Source: Comamonadaceae bacterium
GTDB lineage: Bacteria > Pseudomonadota > Gammaproteobacteria > Burkholderiales > Burkholderiaceae_C
Assembly: GCA_027488735.1 (NCBI GenBank)
Contig: JAIYBB010000001.1
Span: forward strand, 124,001-188,000
Reading direction: 5' to 3'
DNA: 64,000 nucleotides
Positions 23,601 to 31,322 of the stretch are shown piece by piece (position 1 is the first letter of the stretch; the number at the start of each line of letters is the position of its first letter). A model generated the notes under the pieces. That model did not search any database, was not told the origin of the DNA, and saw only the letters and a list, made by a program, of their open reading frames with translations. Both the position numbers and the translations under genes were made by a program.

Positions 23601-24439
23601 TGCACTTCAAGCGCGGCAATGACCGCGTCATAGTGCTGTGTGTTGCTGGCAATCAGATAAGAGCGCAGCAACAAGACACCGACACGGCCTTTGGCTGCTT
23701 GTGGCTTGACGATCTGCGGCAACTGCACCAGGTCGGCATGCAAACGCGGTTGCATGCGCGGGTGGTAGACACCGACCTCGGGGTACTCGGCAGGCGAGGC
23801 CACTTTCAACGCGGCTGACTTGTCTGGCAACGCCTGCTTGGCGTAGCGGTCTACCAAGTACAGCACCAGGTTGTGGATATTTTCTTGAGAGCCGCCCAGC
23901 CAGTATTGCAAGGTGAGGAAATAGGCGCGCAGGTCTTGCGCCGTGCCGGGAACAAACCGCAAAATTTGGGGCAGACGCCTGAGCATTTTCATTTGCCGAG
24001 CGCCTGCGGAGGCATCCTGACCGGCTTGCGGTTTGCTGCCGCGCAATTTTTTCAAAAATGCCATGGGACCTGTGCTGGGTTTGCCCATGTCGAGCTTACC
24101 CATGCGGGTGAGTTTGACCACCTCGGCCGCCGACATGATGCAGACCATGGCGGTGCAATGGTCACGCCGCGCTTGCAAGTCGGGCAAAATCGGCTGAAAG
24201 TGGTCTTCCAAAAACAGCATACTGACCACAATGATGTCAGCGCTGGCAATGTCCGCTTGGCAACGCGCGAGTTTTTGCGCATCGGCGGCGTATTCAGACG
24301 CAGAATGGATGGCAAAACTCAGGTTAGGAACTTGTCGCACCAACGCATTACGGGCCTTGATGGCCGCGCTGTTGAGGTGTGTGTCCATGGTCAGGATGAC
24401 CACTTTGACAGAACTGCTCGCTGATGTTGAATGTGACAT
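20645..24439 (-). CDS. bchH: Mg-chelatase porphyrin-binding subunit BchH
   Basis: The 1264-residue subunit binds protoporphyrin IX and inserts Mg2+; it is of full family length (CobN/BchH superfamily). Characteristic stretches include VTCTGCHHRCTFTKDHHQEDMFTCTERT, LHFGTHGSLEFMPGKQTGL and NYFDTLGGITRAVRQAKGG. It is the first gene of bchH-bchI-bchD-bchO and is headed by a perfect PpsR box. Here bchH is not between bchB and bchL, as it is in many purple bacteria. Confidence 0.97.
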   Translation of the reverse strand: MSHSTSASSSVKVVILTMDTHLNSAAIKARNALVRQVPNLSFAIHSASEYAADAQKLARCQADIASADIIVVSMLFLEDHFQPILPDLQARRDHCTAMVCIMSAAEVVKLTRMGKLDMGKPSTGPMAFLKKLRGSKPQAGQDASAGARQMKMLRRLPQILRFVPGTAQDLRAYFLTLQYWLGGSQENIHNLVLYLVDRYAKQALPDKSAALKVASPAEYPEVGVYHPRMQPRLHADLVQLPQIVKPQAAKGRVGVLLLRSYLIASNTQHYDAVIAALEVQGLQTVPVFATGLDSRPAIEAFFIEDGRCTVDAVISLTGFSLVGGPAYNDAHAAEEILGRLDVPYIAAHPVEFQTLDQWGGSSRGLLPVESTIMIAIPELDGSVIPMVYGGRPGADGVTCTGCHHRCTFTKDHHQEDMFTCTERTAMLAMRVAKLVALRRSERAKRRIAMVIFNFPPNAGNTGTAAYLAVFESLYNTMKAMKAQGYSVDLPESCEALEQCILEGNRAQYGADANVHTLISAEDHVRRERYLADIEAHWGPAPGKLLSNGESIFVLGHQFGNLLVTVQPSFGYEGDPMRLLFEGGFAPTHAFSAFYRYLREDFAAHAVLHFGTHGSLEFMPGKQTGLAGSCWPDRLINDLPNFYLYAANNPSEGAIAKRRGGATLISYLSPTVEEAGLYSGLIDLKASIDRWRNLSPSEMADMGSLAELIQAQAAAIDLTPAEPLWKLDGGVEAVAQVHQAIERLSGQMLELEYTLIPHGLHVVGKPYAREQYLNMLGAMADSHGLGDMAPQAIAAIVDGSSAAQAAELSGVPASPERDKLFDTLASTYTLMGKNSEIEGLLNALDGRYIHPAPGGDLIRTPEVLPTGRNLHGFDPFRIPSAFAVQDGAKQADKLIARFMDDGNPLPESVAIVLWGSDNLKSEGSQIGQALRLLGAKPRFDSYGRLVGAQLIPLAELGRPRIDVVVTLSGIFRDLLPLQIKMLAQAALLAAQADEAPEDNFIRKHALAYQQEHQCDMHTAALRVFGNADGTYGANVNHLVDNGCWDSEDELANAYTSRKGFAFGVSGQPVSHPGLLKSALADVQLTYQNLESVELGVTTVDNYFDTLGGITRAVRQAKGGSDNTPVYIGDQTRGDGTVRSLSEQVALETRTRMLNPKWYEGMLEHGYEGVRQIEVHITNTMGWSATTGQVQPWVYKQLSETFVLNPEMRERLAKLNPTASARLANRLIEASARSYWTPDADMLQQLQQASDELEDRLEGVYEPAAN

Positions 24440-24479
24440 GCTTGGTGTTTCGGTCGGCGAAGTCGGTGGTTAACAAATG

Positions 24480-24497
24480 TGTCAATTGAAGTTGACA
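24480..24497. promoter_or_regulatory. PpsR/CrtJ-type operator between bchH and tspO
   Basis: TGTCA-ATTGAAGT-TGACA is a perfect extended PpsR site. It is 41 bases upstream of bchH and 58 bases upstream of tspO, so it may control both divergent units. Confidence 0.8.
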
Positions 24498-24523
24498 TTA
24501 CAAAATGTCTTGAAGAATTTATA

Positions 24524-24537
24524 ACTAGGGAAAACCC
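24524..24537. promoter_or_regulatory. GGG-N4-CCC motif before tspO
   Basis: ACTAGGGAAAACCC is the exact reverse complement of the 14 bases at 10772-10785 in the bchF-aerR gap. It lies 26 bases after the bchH/tspO PpsR box and just before the tspO ribosome site. It could be an operator or part of the tspO leader. Confidence 0.4.
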
Positions 24538-24555
24538 TTGAAATCGGAAAATTCG

Positions 24556-25101
24556 ATGAATACCTCTGAATCAGTCGGCTCTGCGCCACCCGCCGCGCCC
24601 ACCGAACCGGCGTTGCCTAACCTCAAACGCCATTGGCGCAGCCTGTTGCTGGCATTCGCGGTCAGTTTCGCGGTTGCGGGTATCGGCTCGTCGCTGACCG
24701 TCTTGGACGCTTGGTATTTCCAACTCAAGCAACCTCCTTGGAAACCGCCAGATGCTGCATTCGGACTGATCTGGTCGGCGATCTTCAGCCTGTGCGCCAT
24801 CAGCGCTTGGTTGGGTTGGTATGTCAGTGGTTCGGCCAAAGAGCGTTGGCAGTGGCTGGGTCTGTGGGCATTGAACGCGTTTTGCAACGTGTTTTGGAGT
24901 GTGATTTATTTCAAATGGCACCGCCCCGACTGGTCATTGGTTGAACTTTTGTTTTTATGGCAGAGTATTTTTTTATTGATAGTGTTTATCTATCCACGTT
25001 GTCGCGTGGCTGCGTGGCTGCTCATGCCTTATTTAGTGTGGGTGACCACTGCAGGCATGTTGAACTATTCCACCATTTCGCTCAACGGGCCTTTTGCCTG
25101 A
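24556..25101 (+). CDS. tspO: TspO/MBR-family membrane protein (CrtK-like)
   Basis: The 181-residue protein has five hydrophobic segments after a Pro-rich N terminus. TspO features are PPWKPPDAAFGLIWSAIF, WLGWYVSG, ALNAFCNVFWSVIYF and MLNYSTISLNGP. In Rhodobacter, TspO is an outer-membrane tryptophan-rich protein that dampens PpsR-regulated pigment genes, probably through porphyrin export or sensing. ATG 24556 (with GGAAA upstream) is preferred to an in-frame TTG at 24538. Its location beside a PpsR box fits PGC membership. Confidence 0.9.
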   Translation: MNTSESVGSAPPAAPTEPALPNLKRHWRSLLLAFAVSFAVAGIGSSLTVLDAWYFQLKQPPWKPPDAAFGLIWSAIFSLCAISAWLGWYVSGSAKERWQWLGLWALNAFCNVFWSVIYFKWHRPDWSLVELLFLWQSIFLLIVFIYPRCRVAAWLLMPYLVWVTTAGMLNYSTISLNGPFA

Positions 25102-25183
25102 GTGGCCCGAGCTTTACTTGAGCGTCAACCTAGGGTATCGGTGCACCGTTGTAGGCTCATATCCCAGTGTAAGCAACAATATT

Positions 25184-25196
25184 GGGGTAATTCCCC
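25184..25196. promoter_or_regulatory. GGGG-N5-CCCC motif before HiPIP gene
   Basis: GGGGTAATTCCCC lies 34 bases upstream of the HiPIP start. It resembles the GGG-N4-CCC elements at other PGC promoters but with a 5-base spacer, and no PpsR box was found near it. Function is unknown. Confidence 0.3.
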
Positions 25197-25230
25197 ACTC
25201 GGGGCCTTTTAAATCATCGGAGATATTGAT

Positions 25231-25536
25231 ATGACAAGTCGTCGCGAATTCGTAGTACAGCTGGGTGTGGGTGCATCTGCTTTGTTGGCGGGTGGTCAAG
25301 TGTTTGCACAAGCCATGGTGGACGAAAAAGATGCACAGGCCGCAGCATTGGGTTACAAAGCTGACACGACCAAAGTGGACAACAAAAAATTTGCTTCACA
25401 CAAGCCTGACCAAAATTGTGCCAACTGCGCGTTGTACCAGGCCAAAGCCGGTGACAAGGCAGGCGGCTGTCCTTTGTTTGCAGGCAAAAAAGTGGCAGGT
25501 GCCGGTTGGTGCAGTGCTTGGGCCAAAAAAGGCTGA
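25231..25536 (+). CDS. hip: High-potential iron-sulfur protein (HiPIP)
   Basis: The 101-residue precursor has a twin-arginine signal (TSRREFVVQLGVGASALLAG, cleavage near VFA) followed by the HiPIP domain. Four cysteines ligate one 4Fe-4S cluster: NCANCALY, GGCPLF and GWCSAW. HiPIPs are periplasmic electron donors to the tetrahaem cytochrome of purple bacterial reaction centres. Its place in the PGC supports that role. A rho-independent terminator follows. Confidence 0.93.
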   Translation: MTSRREFVVQLGVGASALLAGGQVFAQAMVDEKDAQAAALGYKADTTKVDNKKFASHKPDQNCANCALYQAKAGDKAGGCPLFAGKKVAGAGWCSAWAKKG

Positions 25537-25567
25537 TCCGAAAACACCTTTTTCAGTGTTTCTCGCA

Positions 25568-25598
25568 AACCCCTGTGGTAACGCCCCAGGGGTTTTTT
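25568..25598 (+). terminator. Rho-independent terminator after the HiPIP gene
   Basis: The stem AACCCCTG/CAGGGGTT with an 11-base loop is followed by six T residues. It lies 32 bases after the HiPIP stop and isolates it from dxs. Confidence 0.85.
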
Positions 25599-25643
25599 AC
25601 TTTAGGCTGCTCTCAAAAATACGTCGTAGGTGGTATGCTCATC

Positions 25644-25655
25644 GGGGTAAACCCC
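25644..25655. promoter_or_regulatory. GGGG-N4-CCCC motif before dxs
   Basis: GGGGTAAACCCC is the most symmetrical member of the recurring motif set. It ends only 4 bases before the dxs PpsR box. Confidence 0.4.
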
Positions 25656-25659
25656 TTAT

Positions 25660-25677
25660 TGTCAACTTCAGTTGACA
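25660..25677. promoter_or_regulatory. PpsR/CrtJ-type operator before dxs
   Basis: TGTCA-ACTTCAGT-TGACA is a perfect extended PpsR box, 62 bases before the dxs start. It links the first step of isoprenoid precursor synthesis to the photosynthesis regulon. Confidence 0.8.
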
Positions 25678-25738
25678 CATCTAAGCTTACGCGGAACGTG
25701 TCGATTGCCGATTGGCAAATACCGCAGGAGAAGGCCAC

Positions 25739-27637
25739 ATGACCCCATTGTTAGACAGTATCCAAACACCTTCGGATGTGCGGCAACTGTCACCTCAGCA
25801 ATTGCCTGCACTGGCCAACGAATTGCGCAGCTTTTTGATCGAAAGTGTTGGCAAAACCGGCGGACATTTCAGCTCCAACTTGGGCACGGTCGAATTGACC
25901 GTGGCTTTGCACTATGTGTTCAACACACCGCATGACCGTTTGGTGTGGGACGTGGGTCACCAAACCTATCCGCACAAAATTTTGACCGGACGGCGCAACC
26001 GCATGGGGACCTTGCGTCAATTGGGCGGCGTGGCCGGCTTTCCCAAGCGCGATGAAAGCGAATACGACGCTTTCGGCACCGCGCATTCATCGACCAGTAT
26101 TTCTGCCGCCCTTGGCATGGCCATGGCCGCCAAACAAAAGGGCGAGCAACGCCACAGCGTAGCCATCATCGGCGACGGTGCCATGACCGCTGGCATGGCG
26201 TTCGAAGCCATGAACAACGCAGGCGTGAGCGACTGCAACATGCTTGTTATCCTGAATGACAACGACATGTCCATCAGCCCGCCCGTGGGCGCGCTCAACC
26301 GCTATTTGGCGCAATTGATGAGCGGGCGTTTCTACACCGCCGCCAAAGAGGTCGGTCGCCAGGTATTGAAAAATGCACCGCCCTTGTTTGAACTCGCACG
26401 CCGCTTAGAGCACCAGACCAAGGGCTTGATATTGCCAGCCACGTTGTTTGAAAAATTTGGCTTCAACTACATTGGCCCGATCGACGGCCATGACTTGGAC
26501 GCATTGATTCCCACGCTACAAAACATCAAGCAATTGAATGGACCGCAGTTTTTGCATGTGGTCACGCGAAAAGGCCAAGGCTACAAACTCGCCGAGGCCG
26601 ATCCCATTGCCTACCACGGCCCGGGCAAATTTGACCCGAAGGTGGGCTTGGTTCCACCTGCGACTGCGCCTAAACAAACATTCAGCCAAGTATTCGGTCG
26701 TTGGCTGTGTGACATGGCCGAACAAGACCCGCGCTTGGTGGCCATCACACCGGCCATGCGCGAAGGCTCGGGCATGGTTGAGTTCCATCAGCGTTTTCCT
26801 GAGCGCTACCACGACGTTGGCATTGCCGAACAACACGCCCTCACGTTCGCCGCTGGCCTGGCCTGCGAGGGTTTGAAACCCGTGGTGGCCATTTATTCCA
26901 CTTTCTTGCAACGCGCCTATGACCAATTGATTCATGACGTGGCCTTGCAAAAATTACCCATGGTGCTGGCGCTGGACCGCGCCGGTATTGTTGGCGCTGA
27001 CGGCCCGACCCATGCCGGTGTCTATGACATCCCGTTTTTGCGATGTGTGCCCCAGGTGAGCATTGCTTGTCCCGCTGACGAAAACGAATGCCGCATGTTG
27101 TTGAGCACCGCGCATGCGCAAGACCATACCGTGGCCGTGCGTTATCCACGCGGCGCTGGCGCTGGAACTGCACAAGCAGCGGGATTGGCCAGCTTGCCGT
27201 TTGGCAAGGGCGAAATTCGCAGACAAGGACAGTCGGTCGCGATACTGGCCTTTGGTACTTTGCTCTACCCCGCCTTAGAAGCTGCCAAGGCATTGAATGC
27301 CACGGTAGTCAATATGCGCTGGGCCAAGCCCTTGGATACCGAGTTGTTGCTGCAAATCGCGGCCAGCCACCAAGCCTTGGTCACGGTCGAAGAAGGCGCG
27401 CTCATGGGCGGTGCTGGTTCTGCGGTGCTCGAAGCCTTGCAAGACGCGCAGATCCAATTACCTGTGTTGCGACTAGGGGTGCCCGATGTTTTTACCGATC
27501 ACGGTGACCCTGTGAAGATCATGTCGGCACTCGGTTTGGATGCTGCAGGCATCGAATCCTCGGTACGAGGCCGCTTTAACCATTTACTCAGCGCGGATGA
27601 CAAGACCAACGCCAGCAATCTCAAACTGGTTGGCTGA
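25739..27637 (+). CDS. dxs: 1-deoxy-D-xylulose-5-phosphate synthase Dxs
   Basis: The 632-residue thiamine-diphosphate enzyme condenses pyruvate and glyceraldehyde 3-phosphate, feeding carotenoid and phytyl-tail synthesis. Visible features are the substrate-binding histidine region [17 protein letters not shown], the ThDP motif [18 protein letters not shown], and the catalytic Glu region [16 protein letters not shown]. Start MTPLLD at 25739 has GGAGAAGG upstream. The PpsR box and placement at the PGC edge suggest that this copy supplies pigment synthesis; a housekeeping copy may exist elsewhere. Confidence 0.96.
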   Translation: MTPLLDSIQTPSDVRQLSPQQLPALANELRSFLIESVGKTGGHFSSNLGTVELTVALHYVFNTPHDRLVWDVGHQTYPHKILTGRRNRMGTLRQLGGVAGFPKRDESEYDAFGTAHSSTSISAALGMAMAAKQKGEQRHSVAIIGDGAMTAGMAFEAMNNAGVSDCNMLVILNDNDMSISPPVGALNRYLAQLMSGRFYTAAKEVGRQVLKNAPPLFELARRLEHQTKGLILPATLFEKFGFNYIGPIDGHDLDALIPTLQNIKQLNGPQFLHVVTRKGQGYKLAEADPIAYHGPGKFDPKVGLVPPATAPKQTFSQVFGRWLCDMAEQDPRLVAITPAMREGSGMVEFHQRFPERYHDVGIAEQHALTFAAGLACEGLKPVVAIYSTFLQRAYDQLIHDVALQKLPMVLALDRAGIVGADGPTHAGVYDIPFLRCVPQVSIACPADENECRMLLSTAHAQDHTVAVRYPRGAGAGTAQAAGLASLPFGKGEIRRQGQSVAILAFGTLLYPALEAAKALNATVVNMRWAKPLDTELLLQIAASHQALVTVEEGALMGGAGSAVLEALQDAQIQLPVLRLGVPDVFTDHGDPVKIMSALGLDAAGIESSVRGRFNHLLSADDKTNASNLKLVG

Positions 27638-27676
27638 TAAAATTTTCGGCTTACTTAACTGGATTGGAGTTCTTTC

Positions 27677-28756
27677 ATGGATCGTCGTTCCGCACTAAAA
27701 AATGCAGGCATTGCTGGGGTGATTGGCGCTGGCATGGCCCCGGCAGTGCATGCCCAAGAGGCCATTCGTTGGCGTCTTGCTTCCAGTTTCCCCAAATCAC
27801 TTGACACTATTTTTGGTTCGGCCGAAACCTTCGCCAAAAAAGTGCGTGAGTTGAGCGGCGGCAAATTCATCATTTCTGTGCATGCTGCAGGCGAGCTCAT
27901 GCCTCCGTTTGGCGTGGTCGACGGTGTGCAAAATGGCACGGTGGAAATGGCCCACACCGCCCCCTATTACTTTTTTGGCAAGGACGAAACCTTTGCATTG
28001 GGTTGTGCCGTACCGTTTGGGCTCAACAGCCGACAAACTACTGCTTGGATGTTTCAGGGCAACGGCCTCAAACTCATGCGCGAGTTTTACAAGCAGTACA
28101 ACATTGTCAATTTCCCTGGCGGCAATACCGGTTCGCAAATGGGTGGCTGGTTTCGCAAGGAAGTCAAATCGCTGGCAGACATCAAGGGCCTGAAGTTTCG
28201 TGTCGGTGGCTTTGCCGGCAAGGTGATCGTGCGCATGGGCGGCGTGCCGCAAAACATTCCTGGTGGTGAGATTTACCAAGCCTTGGAAAAAGGCACGATC
28301 GACGCCGCTGAATGGATTGGACCTTACGACGACCAAAAATTGGGCTTCAACAAGGTCGCGCCTTTTTATTACTACCCGGGTTTTTGGGAAGGCGGCCCCC
28401 AGCTCGACTTGTTCATCAACGAAAAAGCGTTCAACGGTTTGTCTGCGGTCAACAAATCCATCATCGAATGTGCATCTGCTTTCGCCCATGTCGATTGCCA
28501 GGCCAAGTACGATGCCCGCAACCCGGGCGCGTTGATGCAGTTGGTAGCAAGCAAAACCAAGGTGCTGCCTTTCCCCAAAGATGTCATGGACACCGCATTC
28601 AAAGAATCCATGGCGCTTTACGATGAACTCAGCGCCAAAAACCCGAACTGGAAAAAGGTGTACGCGGACTATTCCGCATTTCGCAAACAACAAAACCTGT
28701 GGTTCCGTTTTTCAGAGGCATCGTTTGACAGGTACATGCAAAGCGTCAAGCTCTGA
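27677..28756 (+). CDS. TRAP transporter solute-binding protein (DctP/TakP-like)
   Basis: The 359-residue periplasmic receptor has a twin-arginine-like signal (MDRRSALKNAGIAGVIGAG, cleavage near VHA) and a DctP-type domain: KFIISVHAAGELMPPFGVVDGV, LKFRVGGFAGKVIVRMGG and the substrate-contact region GTIDAAEWIGPYDD. This pattern resembles receptors for 2-oxo acids such as TakP; the substrate is an inference. Its permease genes dctM and dctQ are nearby but on the opposite strand, sharing a bidirectional terminator. It starts 39 bases after dxs. Confidence 0.9.
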   Translation: MDRRSALKNAGIAGVIGAGMAPAVHAQEAIRWRLASSFPKSLDTIFGSAETFAKKVRELSGGKFIISVHAAGELMPPFGVVDGVQNGTVEMAHTAPYYFFGKDETFALGCAVPFGLNSRQTTAWMFQGNGLKLMREFYKQYNIVNFPGGNTGSQMGGWFRKEVKSLADIKGLKFRVGGFAGKVIVRMGGVPQNIPGGEIYQALEKGTIDAAEWIGPYDDQKLGFNKVAPFYYYPGFWEGGPQLDLFINEKAFNGLSAVNKSIIECASAFAHVDCQAKYDARNPGALMQLVASKTKVLPFPKDVMDTAFKESMALYDELSAKNPNWKKVYADYSAFRKQQNLWFRFSEASFDRYMQSVKL

Positions 28757-28778
28757 CCCTGTTGCAGCTCTAGAGATA

Positions 28779-28817
28779 AAAAAACCCCGTTAGGAATATG
28801 TCCTAACGGGGTTTTTT
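28779..28817. terminator. Bidirectional rho-independent terminator
   Basis: The 17-base perfect stem (AAAAAACCCCGTTAGGA with its complement) and loop ATATG have A and T tracts on both sides. It sits between the convergent dctP and dctM genes and can serve both strands. Confidence 0.9.
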
Positions 28818-28872
28818 GATGGTCGGGTGGCCCCATGCACCGCAGCAAGCGCAGGCTGCGGGCAATCTGCGC

Positions 28873-30639
28873 TTATTTGCTGGCCTCGTCCTTGTTCATG
28901 GACTCTTGCATCATCTTCATCGGGTCATCTTCAGGAGCAGAACCATCAGCCCCTGGGATGGCGGCAGCAGGGTCAACCGATGGATCATTGGAATGGGTGG
29001 CGTTCATCATTTCGATTTGCACCTGCTCATCGCTCAATACCTCGGCTTTTTCCAACCCACTGGAGACAATGCCGGGGAAGGCAATGATCAAGCCCACCAT
29101 GATGAGTTGCATCACGATGAAGGGCACAGCCCCCCAGTAAATTTGCATGGTGGTGACCGGTTGTACTTCTTTTTGCGTGGGCTTGTCGAAATATGCTTTG
29201 AGCGGCGCCACACTGCGCAAATAAAACAACGCGAATCCAAATGGCGGGTGCATGAACGATGTTTGCATGTTGACGGCCAACAACACGCCAAACCATATCA
29301 GGTCGATGCCGAGTTTTTCTGCGACGGGCCCCAGCAACGGCACCACAATGAACGCCAATTCAAAGAAGTCCAAAAAGAAGGCGAGCACAAAAATCATGAT
29401 GTTGACAACGATCAGAAAACCGATCTGTCCGCCCGGCAAATCGCCCAGCAAATGTTCCACCCAGATATGTCCATCCACGCCTTGGAACACCAGACTGAAA
29501 CAGGTCGAGCCAATCAGAATGAACAGCACAAAGCTGGACAACTTGGTGGTGGAGGTCAAAGCCTGTTTGAGCAGCGAATAGCTGAGTCGACCGCGCAAGG
29601 TGGCCATGATGATGGCCCCCAAGGCACCCATGGCACCGCCCTCGGTCGGAGTGGCGATACCCAAGAAGATCGTGCCCAGCACCAGGAAGATCAACAGCAA
29701 TGGGGGAATCAGCACGAAAGTGACGCGTTCAGCCATGTTGGAAAGCAAACCCATGCGTGTTGTCTTGTTGATGACGGCCAGCACAAATGCCAACAACACA
29801 CCGCTGCACAGCGACACCACGATGGTTTCATCCTTGGCTGGATTGGCACCAGTGCTGCCTTTGAAGTAGTCCACGATAGCTGGATAGCTTTGCGCCAAAT
29901 ACACGGCGGAAAAAGTACACAAAATCGTCAGAAGCAACAGAGACAGCAGGCCGGATTTGCCGTTGTCTTCGCGGATGGTGCGGGCTGACAAGGGCAAGGC
30001 GGGCACCCATTGCGGGCGGAAAATAGCAACACCCATGATGAACAAAATATACATACCGGTGAGCATGAAGCCCGGCAAAAAAGCGCCTTTGTACATTTCA
30101 CCAACGCTGCGACCGAGTTGGTCCGCCAGAATGATCAGCACCAGCGAAGGCGGGATGATTTGCGCCAAGGTGCCTGAGGCGGCAATCACGCCAGAGGCGA
30201 TGCGCCGGTCATAGCCGTAGCGCAGCATGATGGGCAGGGAAATCAAGCCCATGGAAATAACAGATGCAGCAACCACACCAGTGGTGGCCGCCAGTAATGC
30301 GCCCACAAAAATGACAGCAAATGCCAAACCGCCTCGAATCGGACCGAACAATTGGCCAATGGTGTCCAGCAAGTCCTCGGCCATGCCGGAGCGTTCCAAT
30401 ATCAAGCCCATGAGCGTGAAAAACGGAATGGCCAGCAAGGTCTCGTTTTGCATGATGCCGAAGATGCGCAAAGGCAAGGCTTGCAACAAGGCTTCGGGCA
30501 ACACGCCCAATTCAATACCGATGAAGCCGAAAAACAGTCCACAGGCTCCCAAACTGAAAGCCACCGGGAAGCCCAGCATCAGAAAAATAATCAGTCCCAG
30601 GAACATGACCGGGGCGAGGTTTTGTATAAAAAATTCCAT
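28873..30639 (-). CDS. TRAP transporter large permease (DctM family)
   Basis: The 588-residue protein with 12 or more hydrophobic segments belongs to the DctM/SiaM family; typical stretches are PFFTLMGLILERSGMAEDLL, GVVAASVISMGLISLPIMLRYGY and IPPSLVLIILADQ. It has a long hydrophilic C-terminal tail (about 45 residues, acidic, Met-rich) which is unusual. Start MEFFIQN at 30639 was chosen from the family. It lies 16 bases after dctQ and forms the channel for the nearby DctP receptor. Confidence 0.92.
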   Translation of the reverse strand: MEFFIQNLAPVMFLGLIIFLMLGFPVAFSLGACGLFFGFIGIELGVLPEALLQALPLRIFGIMQNETLLAIPFFTLMGLILERSGMAEDLLDTIGQLFGPIRGGLAFAVIFVGALLAATTGVVAASVISMGLISLPIMLRYGYDRRIASGVIAASGTLAQIIPPSLVLIILADQLGRSVGEMYKGAFLPGFMLTGMYILFIMGVAIFRPQWVPALPLSARTIREDNGKSGLLSLLLLTILCTFSAVYLAQSYPAIVDYFKGSTGANPAKDETIVVSLCSGVLLAFVLAVINKTTRMGLLSNMAERVTFVLIPPLLLIFLVLGTIFLGIATPTEGGAMGALGAIIMATLRGRLSYSLLKQALTSTTKLSSFVLFILIGSTCFSLVFQGVDGHIWVEHLLGDLPGGQIGFLIVVNIMIFVLAFFLDFFELAFIVVPLLGPVAEKLGIDLIWFGVLLAVNMQTSFMHPPFGFALFYLRSVAPLKAYFDKPTQKEVQPVTTMQIYWGAVPFIVMQLIMVGLIIAFPGIVSSGLEKAEVLSDEQVQIEMMNATHSNDPSVDPAAAIPGADGSAPEDDPMKMMQESMNKDEASK

Positions 30640-30655
30640 GGTCGTCGTTCCCGAT

Positions 30656-31261
30656 TCAGGCGTTCTGTGGATGGGTTTTGGCTTCTGCCAACTTGCGAAT
30701 TTCTTCAGCCAATTCTTCTTCGGCAGATTTTTCACCGGGCTTGAGGGTCGGGTCAGGAATGAGACCTTTTAGAAAAGCTATCCGTTTGATCAACTCTGAA
30801 GCGCCTTGTAACCACAGCAACCCAAAGCCCAGCGGGATCATGGCGTAGACCGGCCAACGGATCAGACCACCGGCGTTGGAGGACATTTCGCCGGACATCA
30901 GGCCTTTCAAGAAAAACGGTACGCCAAACCACATCACCGCCGTGCACATGGGCAACATGAAGCAGGCAAAACCGAAGATATCAATTTGTGTTTGTGTTCG
31001 GCGTGTAAATTTGGAATACACCACGTCAATCTTGACATGTTCGTTTTGCAACAAGGTGTAGCAAGAAGCCAGCAAAAAGGATGCCGCAAACAAATACCAC
31101 TGCACTTCCAAAAAAGCGTTGGAGCTGGTGTTGAAAATTTTGCGCACCAAGGCGTTGACGGCGCTGATGACCGTAGCGGCCAGTATGAGCCAGATCACGT
31201 AGCGGTTGATCCGTGTGTTGATTCTGTCAATCGCGTTGGAAAAAGCGAGTAATCCCTGCAT
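30656..31261 (-). CDS. TRAP transporter small permease (DctQ family)
   Basis: The 201-residue protein with four membrane segments belongs to the DctQ family (NAFLEVQWYLFAASFLLASCYTLLQNEHVKIDV is a clear signature). Start MQGLLAF at 31261 has GGAG 6 bases upstream; a longer open frame is not needed. The C-terminal end is charged (GEKSAEEELAEEIRKLAE), which may form a short helix. Confidence 0.9.
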   Translation of the reverse strand: MQGLLAFSNAIDRINTRINRYVIWLILAATVISAVNALVRKIFNTSSNAFLEVQWYLFAASFLLASCYTLLQNEHVKIDVVYSKFTRRTQTQIDIFGFACFMLPMCTAVMWFGVPFFLKGLMSGEMSSNAGGLIRWPVYAMIPLGFGLLWLQGASELIKRIAFLKGLIPDPTLKPGEKSAEEELAEEIRKLAEAKTHPQNA

Positions 31262-31322
31262 AGCCGGCTCCGAGGTATGGGCAAGGGCGCATTCTATGCG
31301 CCAAGGTAAGTACCCACAAAGC

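Noticed and set aside
25110..25130. PpsR box before the HiPIP gene (CGTCAACCTAGGG...)
   Set aside because: Only the left half-site is present; the TGACA half is missing at the right distance.
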